Positions 10,433-19,190 of a stretch of DNA of 64,000 nucleotides are shown here, piece by piece. Both the position numbers and the translations under genes were made by a program. Position 1 is the first letter of the stretch; every line of letters starts with the position of its first letter. Source of the stretch: Streptomyces tuirus (GTDB lineage: Bacteria; Actinomycetota; Actinomycetes; Streptomycetales; Streptomycetaceae); NCBI GenBank assembly GCA_018195615.1, contig JAGTPG010000002.1, positions 4,023,501 to 4,087,500 on the forward strand, in the 5' to 3' direction. The notes beneath the pieces are model-generated. The model did not search any database. It was not told the origin of the DNA and was given only the letters and a program-made list of their open reading frames with translations.

Positions 10433-11317
10433 TCACTTACCGAGCGTGTTCCTCTGCTGCTCATCGGCGGCTCCGCCCGCCCCGACGAGGCCCGTGCGGA
10501 TGCCCGTCAGCCGGTCCGCGAACCGCCGCATCTCCCGCTGGCCCACCGTCCCGATGACCCCGGGCAGGTATCCGCGCACGCCCTGCATGCCGCGCAGCCA
10601 CCACTGCCCGTACACATGGCTCGACCTCCGTTCGATGCCGGCCACGAGCCGGTCCACCGCGGGCCCCAGCGGGTACGTCTTGTTGGACGGCCAGGGCAGC
10701 CGCTGCCGCAACTCCCGCATGACGTCGTCCTGATCGGCCCCGCGCACCATGTCGGTGTCGGTCCACGACAGGTATCCGACGCCGACCTTCACGCCCCGGT
10801 ACCCGACCTCGGCGCGCAGACTGTGCGCGTAGGCCTCCACACCGGACTTGGACGCGCAGTACGCGGTCATCATCGGCGCCGGGGTGATCGCGGCCAGGGA
10901 GGCTATCTGGAGCAGATAGCCCCGGCTCTCCACCAGCATCGGCAGGAAGGCGCGGGCGGTCACCGCCGAGCCGACCAGGTTGACCTCGATCACCCGCCGC
11001 CAGGACTCCGGGTCGGAGTCGGCGAACGGCCCGCCGGTGGCGACACCGGCGTTGGCGACGACGATGTCGACCCTCCCGAAGCGCTCCTTGACCTCGGCGG
11101 CGACGCGGGCCATCGCCTCGTGGTCGGTGACGTCGGCGTGCCAGTGGTCGCTGTCGCTGTGCAGCCGCCCGGAGACCTGCTTGAGGGCGTCCGGCTCGAG
11201 GCCGACCAGCGCGATCCGCACGCCGCGTGCGGAGAGCTTGCGGGCCAGCAACTCCCCGACGCCGCGCGCCGCCCCGGTCACCACGGCGACCTTGCCTTCG
11301 AGGCTCACCCTGTTCAT
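10433..11317 (-). CDS. Short-chain dehydrogenase/reductase
   Basis: Classical SDR of 294 residues: nucleotide motif TGAARGVGE (about residues 14-22), VANAGVA for the NNAG motif, the catalytic serine in QIASLAA, and the YCASK active site (Tyr-x-x-x-Lys). It oxidises or reduces an alcohol/ketone with NAD(P). The ATG at 11317 overlaps the TGA of the upstream hydrolase by four bases (ATGA), so it is the third gene of the monooxygenase-hydrolase-SDR operon. In such a set it probably converts the alcohol to the ketone used by the Baeyer-Villiger enzyme or handles the product (inference). Intact. Confidence 0.9.
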   Translation of the reverse strand: MNRVSLEGKVAVVTGAARGVGELLARKLSARGVRIALVGLEPDALKQVSGRLHSDSDHWHADVTDHEAMARVAAEVKERFGRVDIVVANAGVATGGPFADSDPESWRRVIEVNLVGSAVTARAFLPMLVESRGYLLQIASLAAITPAPMMTAYCASKSGVEAYAHSLRAEVGYRGVKVGVGYLSWTDTDMVRGADQDDVMRELRQRLPWPSNKTYPLGPAVDRLVAGIERRSSHVYGQWWLRGMQGVRGYLPGVIGTVGQREMRRFADRLTGIRTGLVGAGGAADEQQRNTLGK

Positions 11318-12236
11318 GCGCTCTCCTCGGTGACGACCTGGATGTGTGTGGTGACGAGCTCGCGTATCTTCCCGGTGACCAGCTCGGGCGCCTCGACCGG
11401 TGTCATGTGGCCGATGCCGGGCAGCTCGGTGAACCCGGTGCACCGCGGCAGCGCTTCGCACAGGGCCCGGCCCTGCACCGGCGGGGTCAGCCGGTCCGCC
11501 GTACCGACGACGACGGCCGTGGGCACGTGGAGCGCCCTGACGCCGTGGTCGAGGTCGAGCAGGTCCAGCACGTGCGACCAGCTGTGACGGACCTTGCGGG
11601 GGCAGCCGTGCACGATGCGGGCGCAGGCGTCGACCATGTGCGGGGCCGAACCCGGGCCCATCGTCCCGTACTTGAGGATCCGGCGGGCCAGGGGCGTGAC
11701 CGGGCCGAGCGGGGCCCGGGAGCCGAGGATGCGCCGGGTCAGCCAGGTGCGCAGCCGCCCGGGCCGCAATGGGACGACGGTCGAGGCCGCGACCAGCTGC
11801 GAACTGCCCGTGCTGCACAGCAGGACGGCGGCGGTGTGCTCGCGGAAGGCGGTTCTCCCGGAGGCCGCCATCACGGTCATGCCGCCCATGGAGTGCCCGG
11901 CGACGACGGCCTGTTCGCCCGGGGCGAGGGTGGCGGTGAGGACCGCTTCCAGGTCGTCGGCGAGCGCCTCGGTGCTGCAGGCGGGGCTCGCGGGGCTGCG
12001 TCCGTGGCCGCGCTGGTCGTAGGCGATGACCCGGTGGTCGGTGGCCAGTTCGCGGATCTGCGCCGCCCAGAAGGCGGTGGAGCAGGCCCAGCCGTGGGCG
12101 AGGACGACGGCGGGGGCGCCGTCGGGCCCGTGGACCTCGACGTGCAGCCGGGCGCCGTCGGCGGAGACGGCGGTCAGTTCACGCGCGGGGCGGGCGGGGC
12201 GTAGGGGCCGGAGTCCACGTGCAGGAGGCGGCTCAC
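11314..12236 (-). CDS. Alpha/beta hydrolase (one frameshift)
   Basis: About 307 residues with an alpha/beta-hydrolase fold. The oxyanion loop is VVLAHGWACS, the nucleophile elbow is VAGHSMGGM (Ser), the acid region is VVVGTADRLTPP (Asp) and the catalytic His is in PGIGHMTPVEAP. The N-terminus begins GTG at 12236 as VSRLLHVDSGPYAPPAPR and is joined to ELTAVSADG by one restored base at about 12180. GTGA overlap with the monooxygenase stop and ATGA overlap with the SDR start make it the middle gene of a coupled operon. It likely hydrolyses the ester or lactone made by the monooxygenase. Confidence 0.88.
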
Positions 12237-13774
12237 GCGTCCACCCCGGCCTTCTCCGCGGCCGTCCCGGAGGCGTTCTCCGCCACGGGGACGGGGGCGC
12301 GCAGGACGTCGTACTCCGCGAGATCGACCCGCCGCGTGGCCCGCCGGAACTCGCCGGTCGTGCCGGGCCAGATGGTGGTGTTGCGGCCGCTGGCGTCGAG
12401 GTACCAGCTGGTGCAGCCGCCGGTGTTCCACACGGTGCGCTTCATGCGTTCCTGCACCCGGTCGTTCCAGGCGCGTACGGCGCCCGGCCGGGCGTCGAGG
12501 GCCACCCGGCCGCCGAGGACGTCGAGTTGGCGGACGAAGTCGGCCAGGTAGTTCAGCTGGGACTCGATCATGAGGATCATCGAGGAGTTCCCGAGGCCGG
12601 TGTTGGGCCCGATGATCGTCATCCAGTTGGGGAACCCGGCCGCGGAGGCGCCGCGCAGGGCCTCCATGCCGCCCTTCCAGGTCTCGGCGAGGGTGCGTCC
12701 GTCGGCGCCCACGACCCGCTCGGCGATGGGCATGTCGGTGACGTGGAACCCGGTGCCGAAGACGATCGCGTCCACCTCGGCCTCGCTGCCGTCGGCGGCG
12801 ACGAGGGTGGAGCCGCGGACCTCGGCGAGCCCGCTCGCGACCACGTCCACGTTGGGCCGCGCGAGCGCCGGGTAGTAGTCGCTGGACAGCAGGATCCGCT
12901 TGCAGCCGATGCGGTAGTCGGGGGTGAGTTTCGCCCGCAGGGCCGGGTCCTTGACGGAGCGGGCCATGTTGCGCCGGGCCAGGTCCTCGACGAGGCCGAG
13001 CTGCTTCGGATACTTGGTGAACGCCTGGACCTGCAACTCCCGGATCCCCCACAGCAGTCCGCGCCTGATGTGCGAGGTGAAGGGCAGTTGCCGGTGCAGC
13101 CACCGCTCGGCGTCGCTGATGTCCCGGTCGACGCGGGGCAGGACCCACGGCGGGGTCCGCTGGAAGAGGGTCAGGCGCGACACCTCGGGCTGGACGGCCG
13201 GCACGATCTGGGCGGCGGAGGCCCCGGTCCCCACCATCGCGACGCGCTTGCCGCGCAGGTCGTAGTCGTGGTCCCAGCGGGCCGAGTGGAAGACCTTGCC
13301 CGGGAAGGAGTCCAGCCCCGGGACGTCCGGGATCTTCGGGTCGGACAGCGGCCCGGTGGCCGAGACGACGATGTCCGCCGACAGACTCCCGCTGCTGGTC
13401 TCGATGTCCCAGCACAGCCGTTCGCCGTTCCAGGTCATCCGCCGCACCTCCGAGTCGAAGCGGAGGTGCGGCCGGAGCCGGAAGACGTCCGTCACGTGCT
13501 CCAGGTAGGCGCGGATGTGCTCCTGCCCGGAGAAGGTGCGCGGCCAGTCGGGGTGGGGCGCGAACGAGAACGAGTACAGATGCGACGGCACGTCACACCG
13601 GCACCCCGGGTAGCTGTTGTCCCGCCAGGTGCCGCCGACGCTGCTCGCCCGCTCCAGGACGACGAAGTCGGTGACGCCCTCGCGGCGCAGCCGCACGGCG
13701 GCCCCCAGTCCACCGAACCCGGACCCGACCACCGCGACCCGCACATGCTCGCGTTCGTGTTCGCGTTCGCCCAT
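12233..13774 (-). CDS. Baeyer-Villiger flavin monooxygenase
   Basis: FAD/NADPH enzyme of 513 residues. It has VVGSGFGGLGAAVRL at the N-terminus (FAD Rossmann), the Baeyer-Villiger fingerprint FPGKVFHSARW (FxGxxxHxxxW) at about residue 160, the second nucleotide motif VGTGASA and the conserved FGTGFH. It inserts oxygen into ketones to give esters or lactones. Start ATG at 13774 with GGAGG 7 bases upstream. It is first gene of a three-gene operon with a hydrolase and an SDR, divergent from a MerR regulator across 129 bp that hold a perfect dyad. A role in degrading cyclic or steroid-like ketones is plausible but unproven. Confidence 0.92.
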   Translation of the reverse strand: MGEREHEREHVRVAVVGSGFGGLGAAVRLRREGVTDFVVLERASSVGGTWRDNSYPGCRCDVPSHLYSFSFAPHPDWPRTFSGQEHIRAYLEHVTDVFRLRPHLRFDSEVRRMTWNGERLCWDIETSSGSLSADIVVSATGPLSDPKIPDVPGLDSFPGKVFHSARWDHDYDLRGKRVAMVGTGASAAQIVPAVQPEVSRLTLFQRTPPWVLPRVDRDISDAERWLHRQLPFTSHIRRGLLWGIRELQVQAFTKYPKQLGLVEDLARRNMARSVKDPALRAKLTPDYRIGCKRILLSSDYYPALARPNVDVVASGLAEVRGSTLVAADGSEAEVDAIVFGTGFHVTDMPIAERVVGADGRTLAETWKGGMEALRGASAAGFPNWMTIIGPNTGLGNSSMILMIESQLNYLADFVRQLDVLGGRVALDARPGAVRAWNDRVQERMKRTVWNTGGCTSWYLDASGRNTTIWPGTTGEFRRATRRVDLAEYDVLRAPVPVAENASGTAAEKAGVDA

Positions 13775-13803
13775 GCCGACACCTCCACACACCACGAGAA
13801 CCA

Positions 13804-13821
13804 CGCCAGTGAACACTGGCG
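13804..13821. promoter_or_regulatory. Dyad operator in BVMO/MerR divergent promoter
   Basis: CGCCAGTG-AA-CACTGGCG is a perfect 8-bp inverted repeat with a 2-base centre, 30 bp upstream of the monooxygenase ATG and 83 bp upstream of the MerR GTG. Spacing and symmetry suit a regulator site, most simply for the divergent MerR-type protein. Confidence 0.6.
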
Positions 13822-13903
13822 CAATGGAGACTAGGGCAGCGGCGTACTGATGGGTAGGGGGCGGAGCGAGGAAGTTACCCCTGGTACGCCTTAAGGTGCC
13901 CAG

Positions 13904-14544
13904 GTGGCCGACAAGCGTGAATACCGCATGGAAGAGCTGGCCCGCCTGGCCGGGATCACGGTGCGCACCCTGCGCTTCTACCGCGAACGCAAGCTGATCC
14001 CGCCACCCCGCCGCGAGGGCCGTATCGCCTGGTACGACGACCACCACCTGGCCCGGCTGCGCACGATCACGGCCCTGCTCGAACGCGGCCACACCCTCAG
14101 CGGCATCGCGGAACTGGCGGAGGCCTTCGATCACGGCCGGGACGTCGGCGACCTGCTCGGCGTCGGGGCCCCGACCGAGGAGGAGCCGGTCCACCTCACC
14201 CCCGAGGAACTCGCCGACCACTTCGCGGACCAGGCCACCCCCGAGAACCTCGCCGCCGCGATGGAGCTCGGCTACCTCGGCACCGACGGCGACGAGATCG
14301 TCCACATCAGCCGCCGCCTGCTGGACGTCTCCTCGGCCCTCGTCCACGAGGGCATCCCCCTCGCCGAGGTCCTCGACGCGGCCAAGCAGGTCCGCACCCA
14401 CGCCGACGCCCTGGCCGACCTCTTCACGGGCCTGGTCCTGCGCCACGCCTCCGCGGACGACCTGCCCGCCTGCGCCCGCTGGCCCGGAGCGTGGTGGAGG
14501 CGGAGCTGTCTCTGGCGCTGGACCGCCGGATGCGCAGGCCGTGA
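13904..14544 (+). CDS. MerR-family regulator (one frameshift)
   Basis: About 213 residues. The winged helix-turn-helix RMEELARLAGITVRTLRFY opens the protein, followed by RIAWYDDHHLARL and a long C-terminal helical effector domain without the cysteine cluster of metal sensors. The end LRPLARSVVEAEL needs one restored base at about 14472; in the raw sequence the frame runs on into antisense DNA. Start GTG at 13904 with AAGG 7 bases upstream. It is divergent from, and probably controls, the monooxygenase operon. It is convergent with exonuclease III, the stops being only 4 bp apart. Confidence 0.87.
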
Positions 14545-14548
14545 CCCC

Positions 14549-15352
14549 CTACCGGTCGTAGACCACGGTCACCGGCGCGTGATCGGACCACCGCTCGGCA
14601 TGCGTGGCGGCCCGCTCCACGAACCCCTTGACCGCCCGACCGGCGAGCCCGGGGGTCGCGACGTGATAGTCGATCCTCCACCCCGTGTCGTTGTCGAAGG
14701 CCCGCCCGCGGTACGACCACCACGAGTACGGCCCCTCGACGTCGGGGTGGAGGGCCCGCACGACATCGACGTAACCGCCGTCCGCCGCGTCGAGAACGCC
14801 GGACAGCCACTCCCGCTCCTCCGGCAGGAACCCGGAGTTCTTCTGGTTGCCGCGCCAGTTCTTGAGGTCGGCCTTCTGGTGGGCGATGTTCCAGTCGCCA
14901 CAGACCAGCACCTCGCGCCCCTCGGCGGCGGCCCGCTCCCGGAGCCCCTGCAGATAGGCGAGGAACTCACCCATGAAGCGCTCCTTCTCGTCCTGCCGCT
15001 CGGTGCCGACCTCGCCCGAGGGCAGATACAGGGAGGCGACGGTGACGCCGGGCAGGTCGACCTCCACATACCGCCCGCTGCCGTCGAACTCCTCGGACCC
15101 GAACCCCACCTGGACCCGGTCGGGCTCGCGCCGGCTGTACAGCGAGACCCCGGCCCGCCCCTTGGCGGCGGCCGGCGCGTGCACGACATGCCACCCCTCG
15201 GGCGCCCGCACCTGCACGGGCAACTGCTCCGGTTCGGCGCGCACCTCCTGGAGACACAGCACGTCGGCTTCGGTCTGCCCGAACCACTCCACGAAGCCCT
15301 TCTTCGCGGCGGCCCGCAGCCCGTTCACATTCACAGAGGTCACAGTGAGCAC
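14549..15352 (-). CDS. xth: Exodeoxyribonuclease III
   Basis: Apurinic endonuclease/exonuclease III of the EEP superfamily, 267 residues, acting in base-excision repair. Motifs in order: TSVNVNGLRAA with the metal-binding Asn, CLQEVRA (metal Glu), LYLPSGEVG, GDWNIAHQKADLKN (Asp-Trp-Asn), YSWWSYRG, and the C-terminal ERWSDHAPVTV with the catalytic Asp-His. GTG at 15352 (VLTVTSVNVNG) is the most sensible start because the homology begins immediately after it. The gene is intact and monocistronic, divergent from a GNAT. Confidence 0.93.
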   Translation of the reverse strand: MLTVTSVNVNGLRAAAKKGFVEWFGQTEADVLCLQEVRAEPEQLPVQVRAPEGWHVVHAPAAAKGRAGVSLYSRREPDRVQVGFGSEEFDGSGRYVEVDLPGVTVASLYLPSGEVGTERQDEKERFMGEFLAYLQGLRERAAAEGREVLVCGDWNIAHQKADLKNWRGNQKNSGFLPEEREWLSGVLDAADGGYVDVVRALHPDVEGPYSWWSYRGRAFDNDTGWRIDYHVATPGLAGRAVKGFVERAATHAERWSDHAPVTVVYDR

Positions 15353-15412
15353 CCGGGCACGATACCGGCATCCTGGACCAGGTCCAGATCCGGATCGAAT
15401 ACGGTAGCTCGC

Positions 15413-15889
15413 ATGCACATACGCCGGGTCCCCTTCGACCACCCCGACGCCGTGAAGCTGAACGACCAGGTCCAGGCCGAGTACGCCGTCCGCTACGGCG
15501 ACGACGGCGACGCCACGGTCATGGCCGCCTCGGACTTCGAGCCGCCCCACGGCATCTACCTGATCGCGTACGACGAGCTCGGCAGCCCCGTCGCCTCCGG
15601 CGGCTGGCGCACGCAGGACGCGAACGGCGAGGGCAACCTGGACGGCGACGCCGAGCTCAAGCGCATGTACGTGATCGAGCAGATGCGCGGCCGGGGCCTC
15701 GCCCGCCGCGTCCTCGCCACCCTGGAGGAGGACGCCCGCGCGGCCGGCCGCCGCCGCATGGTCCTGGAGACGGGCCTCAAGCAGCCGGAGGCCATAGCCC
15801 TGTACACGTCCAGCGGCTACGCGCCGTGCGCCAAGTTCGGCTACTACCGCCACCACGAGGACAGCCGCTGCTTCGCGAAGAGCCTGTGA
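15413..15889 (+). CDS. GNAT acetyltransferase
   Basis: Cytoplasmic N-acetyltransferase of 158 residues. The acetyl-CoA motif is seen as ELKRMYVIEQMRGRGLARRV (R-x-x-G-x-G/A pattern, about residues 85-104), with ALYTSSGYAPCAKFGYYRHH near the end. The start ATG at 15413 has no clear ribosome site and may be leaderless. The target is unknown. It is transcribed away from xth and followed by a strong hairpin and a tRNA on the opposite strand. Confidence 0.88.
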   Translation: MHIRRVPFDHPDAVKLNDQVQAEYAVRYGDDGDATVMAASDFEPPHGIYLIAYDELGSPVASGGWRTQDANGEGNLDGDAELKRMYVIEQMRGRGLARRVLATLEEDARAAGRRRMVLETGLKQPEAIALYTSSGYAPCAKFGYYRHHEDSRCFAKSL

Positions 15890-15912
15890 CACCTGTGGTG
15901 CTGAACACACGT

Positions 15913-15947
15913 CAGAGCCCCGGTCGGGGATCCCGACCGGGGCTCTG
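15913..15947. terminator. Strong rho-independent-like hairpin
   Basis: A 16-bp perfect stem (CAGAGCCCCGGTCGGG and its complement) with a three-base loop. It closes the GNAT gene on the plus strand and follows the tRNA-Ala gene on the minus strand, so it can work in both directions. Confidence 0.88.
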
Positions 15948-15956
15948 AGCTGTGCG

Positions 15957-16030
15957 TGGACCTGAGGGGATTTGAACCCCTGGCCCCCTCGATGCGAACG
16001 AGGTGCGCTACCGGACTGCGCCACAGGCCC
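15957..16030 (-). tRNA. tRNA-Ala (anticodon CGC)
   Basis: The minus strand folds into a complete 74-base cloverleaf. The acceptor stem GGGCCTG/CAGGTCC contains a G3-U70 pair, the identity mark of alanine tRNA. The D arm is GCGC...GCGC, the anticodon arm is CCTCG-TTCGCAT-CGAGG (anticodon CGC, reading GCG) and the T arm is AGGGG-TTCAAAT-CCCCT. The discriminator is A73 and the CCA end is not encoded. Confidence 0.95.
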
Positions 16031-16113
16031 TTGCAACGAGTGAAACTTTAGCACCCCGATCGGCCTGCTTGGAAATCCGTTCCCCAGGGGCGGTCACCTG
16101 CGGCTTCGCGGGC

Positions 16114-17283
16114 CTACTCGTTGGCGGCCCGCGGCCGGTCCCCGTCCTCGTACTGATCGAACAGCGGCGTGCGGCCGCGCTCTCGTGCCCGCCGTGCGGA
16201 GGCCGCCCGGCGTGCGTCACTGCGCCCGTCGTCGTCCGCCCTCTCCGCGGAGTGGTGTTCCGCCTCGCCGGGGGCGGCCTCGTCCTCCAGGTCCGGGGCG
16301 ACCGCGCTCGACCGCGCCGAGCTCCAGGTGTCGGGCGCCCCGAGGTCCACGTCGCTGGTGGCCCGGGGGGCGACGGGTGCGGTCACGTAGGTCGGCAGGG
16401 GCACCGGCACCGGCTCCCAGCTGTCGCCCTGCCCCGGCCGCCGCTGCCGCTCGCGCTGCTGGTCGACCCACTCGGCGTGGTCGGTCTGCTCGACGAGTGC
16501 GCGCCGGTCCGCCGCGAGGGCCGAGAGGCCGGGGTCGGTCACCGACTGCCGGGGTCCCCCCTCCGGTTCGTCGGCGTCCTCGTCGGCGGAAGCACGCCGA
16601 CGGGGCTGGCGCTGCCGTTCCCGCAGCCGCTGGGCAGCGGCCTCGGCCCGGCGGCGGTCCATCAGGTAGGTGAAGCGGCGGCGCTCCTGGGCACGCAGAT
16701 ACGCGATGTACACGCTGAGCATGACGGCGGGCACGCCGGGGGCCCACAGGAACGCGAGGCCTCCGACCGCCGCGACGATCGCGCCCAGGGTGAAGGCGAG
16801 GAACAGCATGGTGGTGGTGCGCCGACGGCGCGCGAGCACCTTCGAGCGCCGGGCTCGCGCTGCGGCCGCCCGGGCCGCCTGCGGCGAGGGGCCCCGCCGG
16901 GCGGCGGGCACGCGACCCTGCCGGCGCTCGGAACCCGCCGCGTTCGATGCCGGGCGGGCCGGCTGTTCGGGGGCGGGAGACGGTACGGGGGCCTGGGTCT
17001 GCGGACGGGTCTTGGACACGGCGAAGGCCCGGACGTCCACCGAGTCGGTGACGGCGTCCAGGTCGTCGGCGTCCTGCTCCCCCTGGTCGGTGGAGCGCGC
17101 CCGCAGGTCCCTGGCGTACCGGCGCTCCATCCCCGCCCGTCCGGACAGCAGCCGGATGGCGGTGCTGAAGCGTTCCGTCGGACGGGCCTCGTTCAGCTCG
17201 TCCTGCCTACGGAGCCACATCGGCACCAAGTAGGCGGCCCAGGCCCCGACAATGACTGCGTAGATGAGGCCGCTGCTGCTCAC
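16114..17283 (-). CDS. SepX/GlpR-type divisome membrane protein
   Basis: Membrane protein of 389 residues. There is one N-terminal helix (SGLIYAVIVGAWAAYLVPMW, residues 4-23), a long charged linker rich in Pro and Arg (about 60-145), a helical hairpin at about residues 146-195 (LFLAFTLGAIVAAVGGLAFL and PAVMLSVYIAYL), and an acidic/Arg-rich tail to the end. This topology and its position beside a MoeA paralogue match the actinobacterial protein called SepX in Streptomyces and GlpR, receptor of the gephyrin-like protein Glp, in corynebacteria, which act in septation. Assignment is by topology and context. Start GTG at 17283. Intact. Confidence 0.78.
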   Translation of the reverse strand: MSSSGLIYAVIVGAWAAYLVPMWLRRQDELNEARPTERFSTAIRLLSGRAGMERRYARDLRARSTDQGEQDADDLDAVTDSVDVRAFAVSKTRPQTQAPVPSPAPEQPARPASNAAGSERRQGRVPAARRGPSPQAARAAAARARRSKVLARRRRTTTMLFLAFTLGAIVAAVGGLAFLWAPGVPAVMLSVYIAYLRAQERRRFTYLMDRRRAEAAAQRLRERQRQPRRRASADEDADEPEGGPRQSVTDPGLSALAADRRALVEQTDHAEWVDQQRERQRRPGQGDSWEPVPVPLPTYVTAPVAPRATSDVDLGAPDTWSSARSSAVAPDLEDEAAPGEAEHHSAERADDDGRSDARRAASARRARERGRTPLFDQYEDGDRPRAANE

Positions 17284-17455
17284 GCCTCACACCGTAGAGG
17301 GGTTTGCTTGAGGCCATCTGCCAATTGGGCCGGTGTGTCGCACGATCTGGCTGATATTTCGAACTTTTTTTGTGACCGATGCGATCAGCAGACCACCGAG
17401 GCTGGGAATTCAATGCCCTGAGACGGTCATCGGCCGATCAATTTCGAACAAGTAT

Positions 17456-18073
17456 TCAATTACCGGGGTGGTGCGGGATTCCCGGATCACTCTGGGATCG
17501 TGCCCGCTGCCAGCGCCTCAGCAACCCGTCCGGCACCTCTTCCACCGTGAGCGCGAAGACGAGGTGGTCGCGCCAGGCTCCGTCGATGTGGAGATAACGC
17601 GGCCGCAGGCCCTCCTCACGGAATCCGAGTTTCTCCACGACCCGGCGGCTCGGCCCGTTCTCGGGGCGAATGCAGACCTCGATGCGGTGCAGTCCGACCG
17701 TACGGAAACAGTGGTCCACGACGAGTGCCACCGACGTCGGCATCACCCCGCGGCCCGCCACCGTCTCGTCCACCCAGTAGCCGACGTGCCCGGAACACAT
17801 CGAGCCCCAGGTGATCCCGGCGACCGTCAACTGTCCCACCAGCCGCCCCTGGTACTCGATGACGAAGGGCAGCATCCGGCCCGCGTTCGCCTCCGACCTC
17901 AGATGGCGGACCATCTGGCGGAAGGTCGGGCGGTGTGCCATCGGCCCGCCGGGCGCGGGCGGCGGAATGGTCGCCTCCCAGGGGCGCAGCCAGTCACGGT
18001 TGCGCCGGTTGACCTCGCGCCACGCCCGCTGGTCGCGCAGCTTTATGGGCCTGAGGACGATGTCGCCGTCCAC
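17456..18073 (-). CDS. RimJ/RimL-type GNAT acetyltransferase
   Basis: GNAT of 205 residues of the ribosomal-protein N-acetyltransferase group: VLRPIKLRDQRAW at the N-terminus, VGYWVDETVAGRGVMPTSV (acetyl-CoA loop), HRIEVCIRPENGPSRRV and EKLGFREEG, the usual motif B/C. GTG at 18073 is the first standard start, but the same frame stays open upstream to the mogA stop at 18100, so a few more N-terminal residues are possible. It sits between mogA and glpR on the same strand and is probably cotranscribed with the moaC-mogA pair. Target unknown. Confidence 0.88.
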   Translation of the reverse strand: MDGDIVLRPIKLRDQRAWREVNRRNRDWLRPWEATIPPPAPGGPMAHRPTFRQMVRHLRSEANAGRMLPFVIEYQGRLVGQLTVAGITWGSMCSGHVGYWVDETVAGRGVMPTSVALVVDHCFRTVGLHRIEVCIRPENGPSRRVVEKLGFREEGLRPRYLHIDGAWRDHLVFALTVEEVPDGLLRRWQRARSQSDPGIPHHPGN

Positions 18074-18099
18074 CAGCTCGACGGGCCAGGATGGGCTGT

Positions 18100-18603
18100 T
18101 CAGCTCGCACCCCCGCTGCTGCTGGGTCTGGGGTGGTCGCCGCCGCGGAGCTGCTCGGCGGCGTGGATCAGCAGCGGCTCCAGGACCGCCAGGCCGTCCT
18201 TCACACCACCGCTGGAGCCGGGCAGGTTGACGATCAGCGTCCCGCCTGCCACTCCTGCCAGGCCCCGGGAGAGCGCCGCGGTCGGCACCTTCTCCCGGCC
18301 GAACGCCCGGATGGCCTCGGCGATGCCGGGCACCTCGTGGTCGATCACCCGGCGGGTCGCCTCGGGGGTGCGGTCGGTGGGCGAGATGCCCGTGCCGCCG
18401 GTGGTGACGATGACGTCGTAGCCGGCCTCGACGCCGGCGCGCAGGGCCGCCTCCACCGGGTCGCCGTCGGGGACGACCTGGGGGCCGTCGGTCTCGAAGC
18501 CGAAGCTCTTCAGGCCGCGGGCGATCAGCGGACCGCCCTTGTCCTCGTAGATCCCGGCGGCGGCCCGGTTGGAGGCCGTGACGACGAGAGCGCGATAGGT
18601 CAT
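18100..18603 (-). CDS. mog: MogA/MoaB-type molybdopterin adenylyltransferase
   Basis: Cytoplasmic enzyme of 167 residues that activates molybdopterin by adenylation. It carries ALVVTASNRAAAGIYEDKGG at the N-terminus, VTTGGTGISPTDRTPEAT (the phosphate-binding TTGGTG motif) and LIVNLPGSSGGVKDGL (NLPGSP-like loop). The ATG at 18603 overlaps the moaC stop in ATGA, so the two are translationally coupled. Intact. Confidence 0.92.
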   Translation of the reverse strand: MTYRALVVTASNRAAAGIYEDKGGPLIARGLKSFGFETDGPQVVPDGDPVEAALRAGVEAGYDVIVTTGGTGISPTDRTPEATRRVIDHEVPGIAEAIRAFGREKVPTAALSRGLAGVAGGTLIVNLPGSSGGVKDGLAVLEPLLIHAAEQLRGGDHPRPSSSGGAS

Positions 18604-19109
18604 GCCCGGCTCCAGTCGCCCGACTTGCCGCCCGTCTTCTCCTCCACCCGTACGTCCGTGATGACCGCTCCCTTGTCGACCGCCTTCACCATGTCGATCA
18701 CGGTGAGCGCGGCGACGGAGACCGCGGTGAGGGCCTCCATCTCGACGCCCGTGCGGTCCGTCGTCTTCACGGTGGCGAGGATCTCCACGGCGTCGTCCGC
18801 GACCGACAGGTCCAGTTTCACACCGGACACCGACAGCGGGTGGCAGAGCGGGATCAGGTCAGGGGTGCGTTTGGCGCCCATGATCCCGGCGATCCGCGCG
18901 GTCGCGAGGGCGTCGCCCTTGGGGACGCCCTCGCCGCGCAGCAGTTCGATCACGCGGGGTGAGACGAGGACGCGTCCGCTGGCGCGGGCGGTGCGCGCGG
19001 TCACGTCCTTCTCCGACACGTCGACCATGCGGGCGGCGCCCGCCGCGTCGATATGCGTCAGCCGGTCCTGTGCGGTGCCGTCCTGCGGGGGTGGGTCCTG
19101 CGTGCTCAT
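18600..19109 (-). CDS. moaC: Cyclic pyranopterin monophosphate synthase
   Basis: MoaC, 169 residues, makes cyclic pyranopterin monophosphate together with MoaA in molybdenum-cofactor synthesis. Visible motifs: RMVDVSEKDVTARTA, MGAKRTPDLIPLCHPL (conserved Lys and His), GVEMEALTAVSVAALTV and the C-terminal DMVKAVDKGAVI with the catalytic Asp-Met-x-Lys. Start ATG at 19109, then ATGA overlap with mog. No moaA is in the window, so the pathway is completed elsewhere. Intact. Confidence 0.95.
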   Translation of the reverse strand: MSTQDPPPQDGTAQDRLTHIDAAGAARMVDVSEKDVTARTARASGRVLVSPRVIELLRGEGVPKGDALATARIAGIMGAKRTPDLIPLCHPLSVSGVKLDLSVADDAVEILATVKTTDRTGVEMEALTAVSVAALTVIDMVKAVDKGAVITDVRVEEKTGGKSGDWSRA

Positions 19110-19190
19110 GCTGTGTGGCGCTCCCGGTCCGGGCCCGTCGCGGTGCGGCGCACGGGCCTGCTGTGCGCGACACGGTACCCCAACCAGCGC

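Noticed and set aside
12026..13834. Plus-strand 602-residue open frame opposite the monooxygenase
   Set aside because: Antisense shadow; composition is typical of reversed Streptomyces coding DNA.
14545..15889. MerR-GNAT fusion of 661 residues
   Set aside because: The continuous frame arises from one lost base at about 14472 and antisense reading of xth; the restored MerR gene stops at 14544 and the GNAT has its own start.
15400..16130. Integrated element at the tRNA-Ala gene
   Set aside because: No integrase, no repeat of the tRNA 3' end and ordinary genes on both sides.
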